Counted from the first letter of the stretch, positions 16,704 to 25,816 are shown. The stretch: DNA of 64,000 nucleotides from Coriobacteriaceae bacterium (GCA_902362275.1 CABIWB010000001.1:1-64000), one strand, 5' to 3'. Notes: generated by a model from the sequence alone, not told the origin. Numbers and translations are program-made.

Positions 16704-17333
16704 TTAGTGCTTGCCGTTGGCGGAGGCGGCACCGTTGACGTGGTCGCGGGCATAGATCACGCCGTGCACGATTGCCAGGCCGGCGGCGTCGGCGGCGCGG
16801 GCGCAGGTGTCCTGGAAATCCTCGGCCTCGCGGGCGCGCAGCTGCTTGAGCACATAGTCGGCCACGGGCATTTTGCCGGGAGGGTTGCCGATGCCGGTGC
16901 GGATACGGCTAAAGTCGCGGCTGCCCATCTTGTCGATGATGGAGCGCAGGCCGTTGTGACCGGCATGGCCTCCGCCCACCTTGACGCGCACGTCACCGGC
17001 GGGAATGTCGAGCTCGTCGTGAATCACGAGCAGCTCCTCGGCCTTGATCTTGTACTCGCGGCAGAGCTTGGAGATGGGGCCACCCGAGGTATTCATATAC
17101 GACTGCGGCTTGACCAGCACGATCTGGCGCTTGCCGCCCTCTTCCTCGGTATCGTTGATATTGATGAGCGCGACCTCGGCGCCTGCTTGGTTTTTCCAGT
17201 ACGTGACGCCGGCCTGACGGGCCAGCTCGTCGATTGCTTTGAAACCAGCGTTGTGGCGGGTCTCGGCATATTCCTCGCCGGGGTTGCCAAGTCCGGCAAC
17301 CATGCGAATCTTAAGCGGCTGTGCAGCTGCCAT
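16704..17333 (-). CDS. pth: Peptidyl-tRNA hydrolase
   Basis: Releases peptides from stalled peptidyl-tRNA. The 209-residue protein has GLGNPGEEYAETRHNAGF (catalytic His in RHNAG), VLVKPQSYMNTSG, VIHDELDIPAGDVRVKVGGGHAGHNGLRSI and RTGIGNP, all family hallmarks. AAAGGA lies upstream of ATG 17333; the ATG at 17339 sits directly on that site and the longer reading frame adds unlikely residues. In related bacteria pth follows glmU and prs closely. Here 1.9 kb of inserted material separates it from prs. Confidence 0.95.
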   Translation of the reverse strand: MAAAQPLKIRMVAGLGNPGEEYAETRHNAGFKAIDELARQAGVTYWKNQAGAEVALININDTEEEGGKRQIVLVKPQSYMNTSGGPISKLCREYKIKAEELLVIHDELDIPAGDVRVKVGGGHAGHNGLRSIIDKMGSRDFSRIRTGIGNPPGKMPVADYVLKQLRAREAEDFQDTCARAADAAGLAIVHGVIYARDHVNGAASANGKH

Positions 17334-17448
17334 GTTCATCCTTTCGTTGATTTGTCGCCTGCTATGGTGAGCGACCCTGTTGCCGCTGTCAAATGGAGGG
17401 CAATTGAGGTTGTTTGGGGGCGTTTGAGCCGCCGTCAAAATCCGAGGT

Positions 17449-17650
17449 GGACAGTTAGTTCAGATCCGTATAAGTTCCGAGGACTCGAATTGTTCAATCC
17501 AATGCCGATGCGTTGTTTTGGAACTTTAGTTAGTCCATATGACGCTGTTTTGAAGTCTACCCTGCCTCCAAATAGGGCGAATGGTATAGAGATGGCGGCA
17601 AAACAGCCTAATTCAATGTGTTCATTTATACGTATTTGAACTAACTGTCC
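17449..17650. mobile_element. MITE-like element E1 with 25-bp terminal inverted repeats
   Basis: The arms 17449-17473 and 17626-17650 match at 23 of 25 positions and contain the core TTAGTTCAGATMCGTATA. The 202-base body is AT-richer than its surroundings and has no recognisable gene. A second element with the same arms but different body lies at 18978-19155. No target duplication is obvious. Confidence 0.7.
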
Positions 17651-17684
17651 AGCCCTGCTCGACGGCGCACGGGTGATTCGTCGT

Positions 17685-18812
17685 TTAGACCGGCGCAAGG
17701 CCGATTCCGGCCCGCAGAGCGTTGAGCCAAGCGGCCTGACGCTTGCGATAGCCCTTGATGCGATATCGGAATCGGACTCCCGCGAGTCGATGCATCGTTT
17801 GGGCGAAGGCTTCGAGTGCAACAAGGTCTTTCATTTGGTCGCGATTGATAACCAGGACGTGGATGCCCATTGCCTTGAGGCCATTATTTCGATTGCCATC
17901 GTGGATGCGAGCGTTTTGAAGCTCATGCCCAATTCCGTTGTATTCGTTGTCGACTCTGGCTGCCGGGCAATATAGGTCGCAGATGGCGTAAGGGATGCCG
18001 GAGGACATGTTGACCGCAAGGGTGTCGAAATCGACACGGTAGTTGAGCAGCAGGCCTCCCATGGGCAAGCTGCAACACCCGAATCCGCCAAAGCGCATGG
18101 GTACGCCCAGGACGGCGAACATCAATGATTCCGCTGGGGATGCGGATCCGGCCCGGGCGAGTTTGACAGCCGTACGAAACGAGGCGTAGGAACTGCTTTT
18201 GGCAAACCGTGCGACTGCCTCGAGCTCTTCGATGGTTGTGGCGGGTTCGCATTTGTAGTGTGCCTGTTCGTAGCGGGTTTCGGCTTGCTTTTCGGGTGTC
18301 GGTTGGTCGCCCTGGCAATCGAGGTCGTCCATCGCTTCGAAGCTGTTGGCCTTGGGCCACGTGTCGTCGTAGGCGATGGGGTAAGTTGCCTCGGGCGGAA
18401 GTGAGTAGGTTCCGAGCAGCTCCATGAGAAACATCAAGGTTTTGGCAACTGATTCATTTTTGGAACAAAGCATGGCTGTCATGGCAGGAGACGTTGCGTA
18501 GATGTCGGCCTCGACGTGCATAATTGCACCTTCAGGAAGCGGAGCGGAGAGAATATGCTGAAGAAGTCGCTTGTCGGGGCGTCTGTTGTCTTCGTTTGAA
18601 ACGAGAAGATCGAGCAGTTCGGAATCATCTTCATTCCAGGCGTCGAGTATCGAAAGTGCGCCAAAGTCTATCGCGTCATTGTTGGGAATACAGCTAGCCA
18701 AGGCATGTGCTTGCTGTTCGCTATCAACGAAGTCCCAGGGTAGGGCAGAGTACGCCCGTCGTGCGCGACGAATTGCGCGAAGGGCGGAGAAATGTGAAAT
18801 CACGGTCGTCAT
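17685..18812 (-). CDS. Unrecognised protein with a putative PD-(D/E)XK/Vsr-like nuclease domain
   Basis: I do not recognise this 375-residue protein with certainty. Its N-terminal half is helical with no motif. The C-terminal part (from about residue 225) reads SPAESLMFAVL, then LLNYRVDFD, CDLYCPAARVDNEYNGIGHE and RNNGLKAMGIHVLVI. That order (E, hydrophobic strand, D in a strand, NEYNG, then G-I-V strand) resembles the DUF559/Vsr nuclease fold, with Asn where most relatives have Asp. No good ribosome site precedes the ATG at 18812. Two related inverted-repeat elements flank it, and the block interrupts the prs-pth neighbourhood, which suggests acquisition. Confidence 0.6.
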   Translation of the reverse strand: MTTVISHFSALRAIRRARRAYSALPWDFVDSEQQAHALASCIPNNDAIDFGALSILDAWNEDDSELLDLLVSNEDNRRPDKRLLQHILSAPLPEGAIMHVEADIYATSPAMTAMLCSKNESVAKTLMFLMELLGTYSLPPEATYPIAYDDTWPKANSFEAMDDLDCQGDQPTPEKQAETRYEQAHYKCEPATTIEELEAVARFAKSSSYASFRTAVKLARAGSASPAESLMFAVLGVPMRFGGFGCCSLPMGGLLLNYRVDFDTLAVNMSSGIPYAICDLYCPAARVDNEYNGIGHELQNARIHDGNRNNGLKAMGIHVLVINRDQMKDLVALEAFAQTMHRLAGVRFRYRIKGYRKRQAAWLNALRAGIGLAPV

Positions 18813-18977
18813 AGCTATAACGTACTAAGTTGGCGGCAGAATGCGACCGCCATACCGTTCTTTTCGCTTAGCGGGGCACTGCGCGCCATGAACGGCTGGG
18901 TGTTATGAAATCGGTGGAATCGGTTGAGGGGATTGCAGGAAATTGAGCTCTGCCGCGAAGGTTGACGATAGCTACTG

Positions 18978-19155
18978 GGCAGTTAGTTCAGATACGTATA
19001 AGGCGGCGGGCGTTCGAGGGCGATTTGAGGATAAATATGCAGCGGTTGTACTCGAAAACGATGAGCTTTGGACGGCATGGCATCCGCCGGGGAGCTCAGA
19101 AGGCTCCGAACGGTCCTTTGGAGCTTTAAAAAATACGTATCTGAACTAATTGTCC
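18978..19155. mobile_element. MITE-like element E2, related to E1
   Basis: Arms 18978-19000 and 19133-19155 share an uninterrupted TTAGTTCAGATACGTAT core and differ only near the tips. The body differs from E1, but both begin with a plus-strand reading VSSDxYK. It lies between the nuclease-like gene and the prs terminator. Confidence 0.7.
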
Positions 19156-19173
19156 AGGGCGGGTTGGCGAGGG

Positions 19174-19208
19174 ATAGAAAAAGGGTCGGAAGCGAGCTTC
19201 CGACCCTT
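19174..19208 (-). terminator. prs terminator
   Basis: AAAGGGTCGGAAGC pairs with GCTTCCGACCCTTT; on the minus strand the stem is followed by T-rich sequence. Confidence 0.85.
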
Positions 19209-19242
19209 TAAAAGCATCAAAGATGATGCGATGCGCGTTGGA

Positions 19243-20229
19243 TTACAGCGCGAAGTCGCCGCCGACGAGCGTGGAGACGGGCTCCTCGTGGTAAACGGCG
19301 GAGATGGCCTGAGCGAACTCCTCGGCGACCGAGATGGTCTTGATCTTGCCGCCGACCTCGACGGGAATGGCATCGGTGACGAGGCACTCAACGATCGGGG
19401 CGTCGTTCAGACGCTCGATGGCCGGACCGGAGAAGATGCCGTGGGTGGCGCAGACGTAGATGTCGCCAGCGCCCATAGCCTTGAGCTCCTTGACGTTGGC
19501 GCACAGGGTGCCAGCGGTGTCGATCATGTCGTCGTTGATGATGCAGGTCTTACCCTTGATGTCACCGATGATGCCCATGACCTCGGCGGCGTTGTGGCGC
19601 GGACGGCCCTTGTGGGCGATGGCCAGGTCGCAGCCGAGCATATCGGACAGCTTCTTGGCGGCCTTGGCGCGACCCACGTCGGGGGAGACGACAACCAGGT
19701 TGTCGGTGTCGAAGTTCATGGCGTTGTAGTACTGGCCAAACAGCGGCAGTGCGGACAGGTGGTTGACCGGGATATCAAAGAAGCCCTGGATCTGACCCTG
19801 GTGCAGGTCGAGGGTGATGATGCGGTCGACGCCGGCGCGCTCGAGCAGGTTGGCGACGAGGCGGGCGGTGATGGGCTCGCGCGGGCCGGCCTTGCGGTCC
19901 TGGCGGGCATAGCCGTAGTGGGTGATGACGGCGGTGATGGAGCGGGCGGATGCGCGCTTGGCAGCGTCGGTGGCGATGAGCAGCTCCATGAGCATGTCGT
20001 TGACGTTGCCGCCGGCCACGGACTGAATCAGGAAGACGTCGGCGCCGCGGACAGTTTCGTCGTAGCGGGCGTAAATCTCACCGTTGGCGAACTGCTTTAG
20101 CGTAAGGCCCGAAAGCTCGACCCCAAGGTACTCAGCGATCTTCTGAGCGAGGGGACGGTTGGAGGAACCGGAATACACGCGGATGGACTTGCGCATATTC
20201 TCCGACTTCTCGGGATCATTAATCGGCAT
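19243..20229 (-). CDS. prs: Ribose-phosphate pyrophosphokinase
   Basis: Makes PRPP from ribose-5-phosphate and ATP, supplying the purine enzymes encoded earlier. The 328-residue protein shows KQFANGEIY, the ATP loop HYGYARQDRK, the PRPP-site region, and HGIFSGPAIERL. The family usually has a VSPDxGGxxRA segment and a DDxxDTxGT loop; here these are VSPDVGRAKAA and NDDMIDTAGT. AAAGGAGAAGG precedes ATG 20229. It lies downstream of glmU on the same strand, but a terminator-like hairpin at 20374-20403 comes between. Confidence 0.95.
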   Translation of the reverse strand: MPINDPEKSENMRKSIRVYSGSSNRPLAQKIAEYLGVELSGLTLKQFANGEIYARYDETVRGADVFLIQSVAGGNVNDMLMELLIATDAAKRASARSITAVITHYGYARQDRKAGPREPITARLVANLLERAGVDRIITLDLHQGQIQGFFDIPVNHLSALPLFGQYYNAMNFDTDNLVVVSPDVGRAKAAKKLSDMLGCDLAIAHKGRPRHNAAEVMGIIGDIKGKTCIINDDMIDTAGTLCANVKELKAMGAGDIYVCATHGIFSGPAIERLNDAPIVECLVTDAIPVEVGGKIKTISVAEEFAQAISAVYHEEPVSTLVGGDFAL

Positions 20230-20373
20230 TACCCTTCTCCTTTATATCGAATGCCATATAGATGCCTTGTTGCATTGTAACCGCGCGACGGGGCTTATCG
20301 GGTCTTGATAACGTCTTTACCGTCAACGGACACGAACCGACCACTCATCCGGTTGCGCAGGTCACGATAGAAA

Positions 20374-20408
20374 AAGGAGCCGCCCCCATGGGAACAGCTC
20401 CTTAGATG
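20374..20408 (-). terminator. glmU terminator
   Basis: On the minus strand AAGGAGC pairs with GCTCCTT around a loop with its own CCCAUGGG pairing, followed by TTTTT. It would limit glmU read-through into prs. Confidence 0.75.
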
Positions 20409-20420
20409 CTTGGTAAAACG

Positions 20421-21833
20421 TTATACCTCGTCGTCCTCGTGCAGACGGCGGCGGTAATCGGCGGCCCAGCCCTCAATGTTTACCTGACGGGCACGACCCA
20501 GCCCGAGCGCGTCTGCCGGGACCGGCTCGGTGATGACGGAGCCGGCGGCCACGAGTGCACCGTCGCCAATCTGGGCGGGCGCGACCATCATGGTGTCGGA
20601 ACCGATGAAGGCATCCTTGCCGATGACAGTCTTGTGCTTGTGCACGCCATCGTAGTTGCAGGTGATGGAGCCCGCGCCCACGTTGACGCCGGAGCCCATG
20701 GTGGTGTCGCCGATGTAGGACAGGTGCGGCACCTTGGAGCCCTCGCCGATCGTGGACTTCTTGATCTCCACGTGCGTGCCGGCCTTGGAGCCGTCGAGCA
20801 TATGGGTGCCCGGGCGCAGGTAGGCGCGCGGGCCGCAATCGACGCCGTTCTCGATGACGGCCTCGATGGCGATAGTCTCATCGATGACGCAGCCGCTGCC
20901 GACGGTGGTGTCGGTGAGGCGGCTGTTGGGGCCGAGCTGGCACTCCTCGCCCACGGTGACGTGGCCGATCAGGTGCGTCTGCGGCCACACGACGGTGTCG
21001 CGGCCGATAACGGCGTCGGGGCCGATCCAGGCCTGCGTGGGATCGATGAACGTGACGCCCTCGGCCATCCAGTGCTCGTTGATGCGGTCGCGCGCGATGG
21101 CGGTGAGCTGCGCGAGCTGGATGCGGCTGTTGACGCCCAGGCCGTCGCGGTAGTCGTCGCAGTGGAAGATGGAGACTGCCTGACCATGGCCTTTAAGGAT
21201 CTCGAGCATGTCGGGCAGGTAGTACTCGGACTGCGCGTTGTCGTTGCCGATCTCGTTAATGTGGGCGGCGAGCTGCGCGCCGTCGAAGGCGTAGCAGCCG
21301 GCGTTGCACTCCAGCAGCGTGGCAGCCTGCTCGGGCGTGCAGTCCTTCTGCTCGATGATGCGCTCGATCTGACCATCGGCGCTCAGCTTGATGCGGCCGT
21401 AGCCGAAAGGATCGGGCGGGGTCATGGTCATGACGGTGCAGGCGAGCTCGCCGGTGGCGACGGTCTGCGCGAACTTGGCGACGGTGTCGACGGTGATGAG
21501 CGGCAGGTCGCCGTTGAGCACGACGACGGAGCCTTGCGTGATGCCGCAGGCCTCGAGCGCGACCTTTACGGCGTGGCCGGTGCCCAGGCGCTCGGTCTGC
21601 TCAACGCATTCGACCTTGGTGGCGCTGTTGGCGTAGGCGCCGTCGATGAGGGCGCGCATCTCGTCGGCGTGGCTGCCGATGACGACCACGACGCGGCTGC
21701 AGCCGGCCTTGATGGTGGCGTCGACGATCCACTGGACCATGGGCTTGCCTAGGATCTTGTGCGAAACCTTGCAGTGGTTCGACTTCATGCGGGTGCCCTC
21801 GCCGGCGGCGAGGATAATTGCGGTTGCGTCCAT
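20421..21833 (-). CDS. glmU: Bifunctional UDP-GlcNAc pyrophosphorylase / glucosamine-1-P acetyltransferase
   Basis: Makes UDP-GlcNAc for peptidoglycan. The 470-residue protein starts with the uridylyltransferase loop LAAGEGTRMKS, followed by VLNGDLPLI, and ends in a left-handed beta-helix acetyltransferase domain with repeated hexads and the YDGVHKHKT active-site region. AGGAG precedes ATG 21833; the frame remains open upstream but that part looks non-coding. glmU is divergent from the ECF transporter genes. Confidence 0.95.
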   Translation of the reverse strand: MDATAIILAAGEGTRMKSNHCKVSHKILGKPMVQWIVDATIKAGCSRVVVVIGSHADEMRALIDGAYANSATKVECVEQTERLGTGHAVKVALEACGITQGSVVVLNGDLPLITVDTVAKFAQTVATGELACTVMTMTPPDPFGYGRIKLSADGQIERIIEQKDCTPEQAATLLECNAGCYAFDGAQLAAHINEIGNDNAQSEYYLPDMLEILKGHGQAVSIFHCDDYRDGLGVNSRIQLAQLTAIARDRINEHWMAEGVTFIDPTQAWIGPDAVIGRDTVVWPQTHLIGHVTVGEECQLGPNSRLTDTTVGSGCVIDETIAIEAVIENGVDCGPRAYLRPGTHMLDGSKAGTHVEIKKSTIGEGSKVPHLSYIGDTTMGSGVNVGAGSITCNYDGVHKHKTVIGKDAFIGSDTMMVAPAQIGDGALVAAGSVITEPVPADALGLGRARQVNIEGWAADYRRRLHEDDEV

Positions 21834-22026
21834 GTGATCTCCTGTTACGTTATAGAGACGTGTGTTTGGAAACGATACACGGCGCAATATGATACCGCAG
21901 GCATATGATGAGCGCGTAACGATTGGTTTGCGGCGGTTGAGGCTTGCGCTGCCGGCGTGGCGTTTGCACTGCTCGCGTGCGGCGTTGGCGGTGCTGCGGA
22001 GCTGTCGTTTGAGCGAGGGGACGGGG

Positions 22027-22920
22027 GTGCCCGTGGACAACATACAAGAGGAGTTTGGCGGCGAGCCCGTCGCGGCATTCTCGATGTCGCATCCGTCTGT
22101 GCCGGCCCTCTACATGGTGCTGACGCTGGGGCTCACCATGTTCTCGATGCAACCGGTGCTGATCGCGCTGTCGCTTGCGGGCGGGCTGGCGTACGGGCTT
22201 GCGACGCGCGGTGCTGCGCGCACGTTGGGGGCGCTTCGCTGGCAGCTGCCGGTGATTTTGATTATCGCGCTGGTCAATCCGCTGTTTAGCGCCTCGGGCT
22301 CGACGGAGCTGTTTCGTATTGGCATGCGTGCGGTGTATCTAGAGAGCATGGTTTACGGCCTGTGCATGGGCGGGCTGTTTGTGGCGAGCGTGCTGTGGTT
22401 TGAGGCCGCGGCGTCGATGCTCGAATACGACAAGGTGCTCGCGCTGCTGGGTAATGCCGCACCGGTGATTGCGCTCATGATCTCGATGTGCATGAGGCTT
22501 ATCCCGCAGTTTTTGCGCCGCGGTCGTACGGTGCTGGCGGTGCAGGATGCGATTGATGTGCCGGGCCGTGCGCCGGCCGACCCCGTGCGCTCGCGCCTGC
22601 GGGCGTCGAGCGTGTTGATGGGCTGGGGCATGGAAGATTCGCTGGAGCGCGCGGACGCGATGCGCTCGCGCGGGTGGGGTGCCGCGACGCGTCGTACGAC
22701 GTATGCGCGGTATCGACTGGAGCGCAGCGACGTTGCCGCGCTGGTTGGGCTTGCGCTGTTTGGCGTGGTCACGGTGGCAGTGGCGTGGACCGCGACGACG
22801 CAGTATTCGTTTTATCCGCAGCTCTCGGTGCCGGCGCCGTGGCCGAGCTATGTCGTGTACGCTGCCTGGATGGTGCTGCCTTGCGCGTTGCACGCGATTG
22901 ATGAGAAGAGGTTTGGCTGA
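22027..22920 (+). CDS. ecfT: ECF transporter T component
   Basis: Integral-membrane coupling subunit of a vitamin or metal ECF transporter (CbiQ/EcfT family). Several membrane segments are visible, followed by the coupling region with RLIPQFLRRGRTV and DAMRSRGWG, a signature of this family. The start is uncertain: GTG 22027 after GAGGGGA gives 297 residues, near the family's length; ATG 22084 is also possible, while codons before 22027 look non-coding. Its TGA shares one base with the ATG of the ATPase gene, indicating coupling. No riboswitch was recognised in the gap shared with glmU. Confidence 0.83.
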   Translation: MPVDNIQEEFGGEPVAAFSMSHPSVPALYMVLTLGLTMFSMQPVLIALSLAGGLAYGLATRGAARTLGALRWQLPVILIIALVNPLFSASGSTELFRIGMRAVYLESMVYGLCMGGLFVASVLWFEAAASMLEYDKVLALLGNAAPVIALMISMCMRLIPQFLRRGRTVLAVQDAIDVPGRAPADPVRSRLRASSVLMGWGMEDSLERADAMRSRGWGAATRRTTYARYRLERSDVAALVGLALFGVVTVAVAWTATTQYSFYPQLSVPAPWPSYVVYAAWMVLPCALHAIDEKRFG

Positions 22921-24563
22921 TGGCTCGGTTTGATAGGGGCCCGGCGGCGGGTGTGACATATGGCTCGGCCGCGCCGGCGATTGAGGTGCGAGGCCTTAGT
23001 TTTGCCTATTCCGGGGCCGAGACACCGGTGCTCGAGGGGCTTGATTGGCGTGTTTCCCAAGGTGCGTTTGCACTGCTTGTTGGCGGTACCGGTTCGGGCA
23101 AGTCGACGCTGCTGTCGCTGCTCAAGCCCGAGATCGCTCCGGCGGGCGAGCGCACTGGCGATACGCGCGTGCTGGGCGAGAACGTTGCCGACATGGGCAT
23201 GCGGGCATCGGCGGAGCGCGTGGGCTATGTGTTCCAGGATCCCGAGAACCAGATCATGTGCGAGACCGTGTGGCACGAGATGGCGTTTGGCCTGGAAAAC
23301 TTGGGGCTAGCGCGTGATGAGATGCGCCGTCGCGTAGCTGAGACCAGCTATTTCTTTGGGCTGGAAGATTGGCTTCACCGCGATACTGACACGCTTTCGG
23401 GTGGTCGCAAACAGTTGCTGTCGTTGGCGGCCGTTCTGGCGCTGCGCCCGTGCGTGCTGCTGCTCGACGAGCCCACGTCTCAGCTCGATCCCGTTGCCGA
23501 GAAGAATTTCCTGCACGCGCTGTTTCGTGTGAATCGCGAGCTGGGCTGCACGGTTGTTGTGGCGACGCATCAGCCGCGCCCAATGCTCGAATACGCGACG
23601 TGTGCGTACCGGATTGAGGACGGTCGCGTGCGCGAGCTGGCGGATATGGCTTCTTTGGGACGCCGAGAATCGCTGTTTTCCGATGACATGTTGGGGTGGG
23701 GTGCCATCCGATGTGCAAATAAAGGAGTATTCAGCAGGCGTGAGGACAATTTGGGCTCTCTGGAGCCGCCCGGGGACGTATCGAGCGCGAAAAAAAGTTC
23801 GGAATTGGACAAATCGTCCGAATTTGTGGCGCAAACGTCGCTCGAGAACGGCTCGGAAGCCTTCTCGCGCACGGATGGAAGCAGAATACTCCAAAAAATG
23901 CACGGCGGGTCGGCTACCACCCTGTCGGAAGGCTGGTTTCGCTACGATCGAGCGTCCGGCTGGGTGCTGCGCGGGCTTGATGCGTCGTTTTCGGCTGGCG
24001 CGGTGCACGCGGTTGTGGGCGGTAACGGCTGCGGCAAGTCGACGATGCTTTCGGTGCTGGCCAAGACTGCCAAGCTGCAGCGTGGTCGTATGGTGCGCGG
24101 GGCGGTCTCGGCTGCGCTGCTGCCGCAGAACCCCAAGGCCCTGCTGGTTGCCGAGACGGTGCGCGACGAGCTGATGGAATGGGCCTCGACCTGCGGATAT
24201 GACGAGAACTTGGCGCGGGAGCGTGCGGCGCAACTGGGATTGGACGGCCTGGAGACGCGCCACCCTTACGACCTCTCGGGCGGACAGCGCCAGCTGCTTG
24301 CGTTGGCAAAGCTGCTGCTGATCGGCCCCGAGCTGCTGCTGCTTGACGAGCCCACGAAGGGCTTGGACCTGGAGAGCCGTCGCATCATCGCTCGCGCCCT
24401 GCGTGACCATGTGAAGGCTGGCGGCACCGTCATCATGGCTACGCACGATTTGGACTTTGCCGAGCAGGTAGCCGACGACGTCGCCATGATGTTTGACGGC
24501 GAGATTGCCTGCATGGAGCCCCCGGCCGAATTCTTTGCCGACAACGTGTTCTATAGGGCGTGA
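22920..24563 (+). CDS. Fused ECF ATPase (EcfA-EcfA' in one chain)
   Basis: The 547-residue protein carries both ATPase halves of an ECF transporter. Domain 1 has Walker A GGTGSGKST (55-63), LSGGRKQ and LLLDEPTSQLDP; domain 2 has GGNGCGKST (about 367), LSGGQRQ and LLLDEPTKGLDLE. Between them, about residues 255-330 form a Ser/Glu/Lys-rich linker whose codons (AAA, GAA, TTG, TTT) differ from the GC-rich domains, with a TTCGGA/TCCGAA pairing in the DNA. The linker may be an in-frame insertion. The S component gene starts five bases after the stop codon. Confidence 0.9.
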   Translation: MARFDRGPAAGVTYGSAAPAIEVRGLSFAYSGAETPVLEGLDWRVSQGAFALLVGGTGSGKSTLLSLLKPEIAPAGERTGDTRVLGENVADMGMRASAERVGYVFQDPENQIMCETVWHEMAFGLENLGLARDEMRRRVAETSYFFGLEDWLHRDTDTLSGGRKQLLSLAAVLALRPCVLLLDEPTSQLDPVAEKNFLHALFRVNRELGCTVVVATHQPRPMLEYATCAYRIEDGRVRELADMASLGRRESLFSDDMLGWGAIRCANKGVFSRREDNLGSLEPPGDVSSAKKSSELDKSSEFVAQTSLENGSEAFSRTDGSRILQKMHGGSATTLSEGWFRYDRASGWVLRGLDASFSAGAVHAVVGGNGCGKSTMLSVLAKTAKLQRGRMVRGAVSAALLPQNPKALLVAETVRDELMEWASTCGYDENLARERAAQLGLDGLETRHPYDLSGGQRQLLALAKLLLIGPELLLLDEPTKGLDLESRRIIARALRDHVKAGGTVIMATHDLDFAEQVADDVAMMFDGEIACMEPPAEFFADNVFYRA

Positions 24564-24567
24564 TGGG

Positions 24568-25281
24568 ATGACGGACTGTCGTTTCTCGCGCTTGCTTGCA
24601 AAACTGGAGGTCCCGCTGTTGTTGGCGGTGCCGGCGGTGATGGCTGCGGCGTTGCTGTCGGGTGTTGGGCAGGCAGCGTTGGCCATGCTGGTTGTGGTGG
24701 CGCTGGTGCTCGCACTGTTCTTTGCGGGTTACGAGGCATCTCGTCCGGGTTTGCGCCAGATTATGCCCACGCTGGTGCTGGCGGCGCTGGCGGCGGCGGG
24801 GCGCATCCTGTTTGGGCCCATTCCCGACTTTAAACCGGTGAGCGCTATCGCCATTATCGCGGGGGCGACGCTTGGCCGTCGCAATGGTTTTATGGTTGGC
24901 GCGCTGGCGGCGCTGACCAGCAATTTCTTTTTTGGACAGGGCATGTGGACGCCGTGGCAGATGTATGCCTGGGGGCTCGTGGGATACGTTGGCGGTGCGC
25001 TGTCGTATGCGGGTGCATTCGGCCGCGCCGATGGCACCGTGCGCATGCCGGCGCTACTGACCTACGGCTTTGCTTCGGGTTTGCTGTACGGCGTTGTGAT
25101 CAACGCCTACGACATTATCGGTTTTGTTCAACCACTCACGTGGGCGGGTGCCATGGCGCGTCTTGCCACCGCCGTACCGTTCGATATCACGCACGGCCTT
25201 GCGACCTGCGTGTTTTTGGTCGCCCTGTACAAGCCTTGGTGTCGCCGCATCAACCGAGTCGTCGTGAAATACGGGCTGTAG
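24568..25281 (+). CDS. ECF transporter S component, substrate unknown
   Basis: The 237-residue polytopic protein is the substrate-binding subunit of the ECF transporter. It shows the family stretch GRILFGPIPDFKPVSAI, GATLGRRNGFMVGALAAL and GQGMWTPWQMYAWG, found in a class of S components placed next to EcfT and EcfA. The sequence does not let me name the vitamin. ATG 24568 follows the ATPase stop by four bases. The operon order T, AA', S suggests a dedicated rather than shared module. Confidence 0.8.
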   Translation: MTDCRFSRLLAKLEVPLLLAVPAVMAAALLSGVGQAALAMLVVVALVLALFFAGYEASRPGLRQIMPTLVLAALAAAGRILFGPIPDFKPVSAIAIIAGATLGRRNGFMVGALAALTSNFFFGQGMWTPWQMYAWGLVGYVGGALSYAGAFGRADGTVRMPALLTYGFASGLLYGVVINAYDIIGFVQPLTWAGAMARLATAVPFDITHGLATCVFLVALYKPWCRRINRVVVKYGL

Positions 25282-25323
25282 GGTTGGTTACGCCGGGGCG
25301 GGAATCAATACTGCCGAAGCGCC

Positions 25324-25485
25324 ATTTCAAAACTATGCCGGTTTACGGGGCCAGATTGGCGCAAGCAGACCATGCTGGCTATTTTTGAAATAGAGCAAGC
25401 CGTTTACCTGCGGTTTTATTATTTCGGAATTGCGTATGGTTGGGGGTTCGCGATTCAGCCCCGTAAACCGGCATAGTTTTGAAAT
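25324..25485. repeat. 27-bp perfect inverted repeat with 108-base loop
   Basis: Arms 25324-25350 and 25459-25485 are exact reverse complements; one more pair extends them inward. The loop contains a third partial copy (TTTTTGAAATAG) and TACCTGCGGTTTT, which recurs in the next element. The wider gap 25282-25816 (535 bases) has no gene. Confidence 0.8.
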
Positions 25486-25584
25486 AGCCGGCTGATACGA
25501 CGGGCATCGTGGCCCTCGGAGAGCCAAATTGATCCGTTTTCTTTCGCCTCCAGACGTTCCCAGGGAATCAGCTGAACCCGCCCG

Positions 25585-25742
25585 CCACGAAATCGGTCTA
25601 TCTACTACGTTTGGCCCGACACCCCCAACCACAACCGTGTTATATGAAAAACCGTAGGCTTTCTACCTGCGGTTTTCTTTTTGCGTTGTTCACTGTGGTT
25701 GAGGGTAGTGGCTTAAACGTAGTAGATGGGCCAGTTTCGTGG
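25585..25742. repeat. Nested inverted repeats around a terminator
   Basis: Outer arms ATCTACTACGTTT (25600-25612) and AAACGTAGTAGAT (25715-25727) extend imperfectly to 25585 and 25742. A middle pair, CAACCACA (25626-25633) and TGTGGTTG (25694-25701), encloses an inner stem AAAACCGTAGG/CCTGCGGTTTT (25648-25676) with CTTTTT after it, a good intrinsic terminator. Similar nesting occurs at 9937-10035. Confidence 0.75.
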
Positions 25743-25816
25743 CAAGCGAGCTGCGTGGATGATCTCGCGAAGTGAAAATGATTCCTTTTCCTCCGTCCCC
25801 AGGAAATCAGTTTGGG

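Noticed and set aside
21834..22026. Cobalamin or other vitamin riboswitch before the ECF operon
   Set aside because: No B12 box or other conserved riboswitch core could be found in the gap.
25324..25485. Invertible promoter (inverton)
   Set aside because: Arms and spacing would fit, but I see no good promoter in the loop and no invertase gene in the window. Left as a structural repeat.
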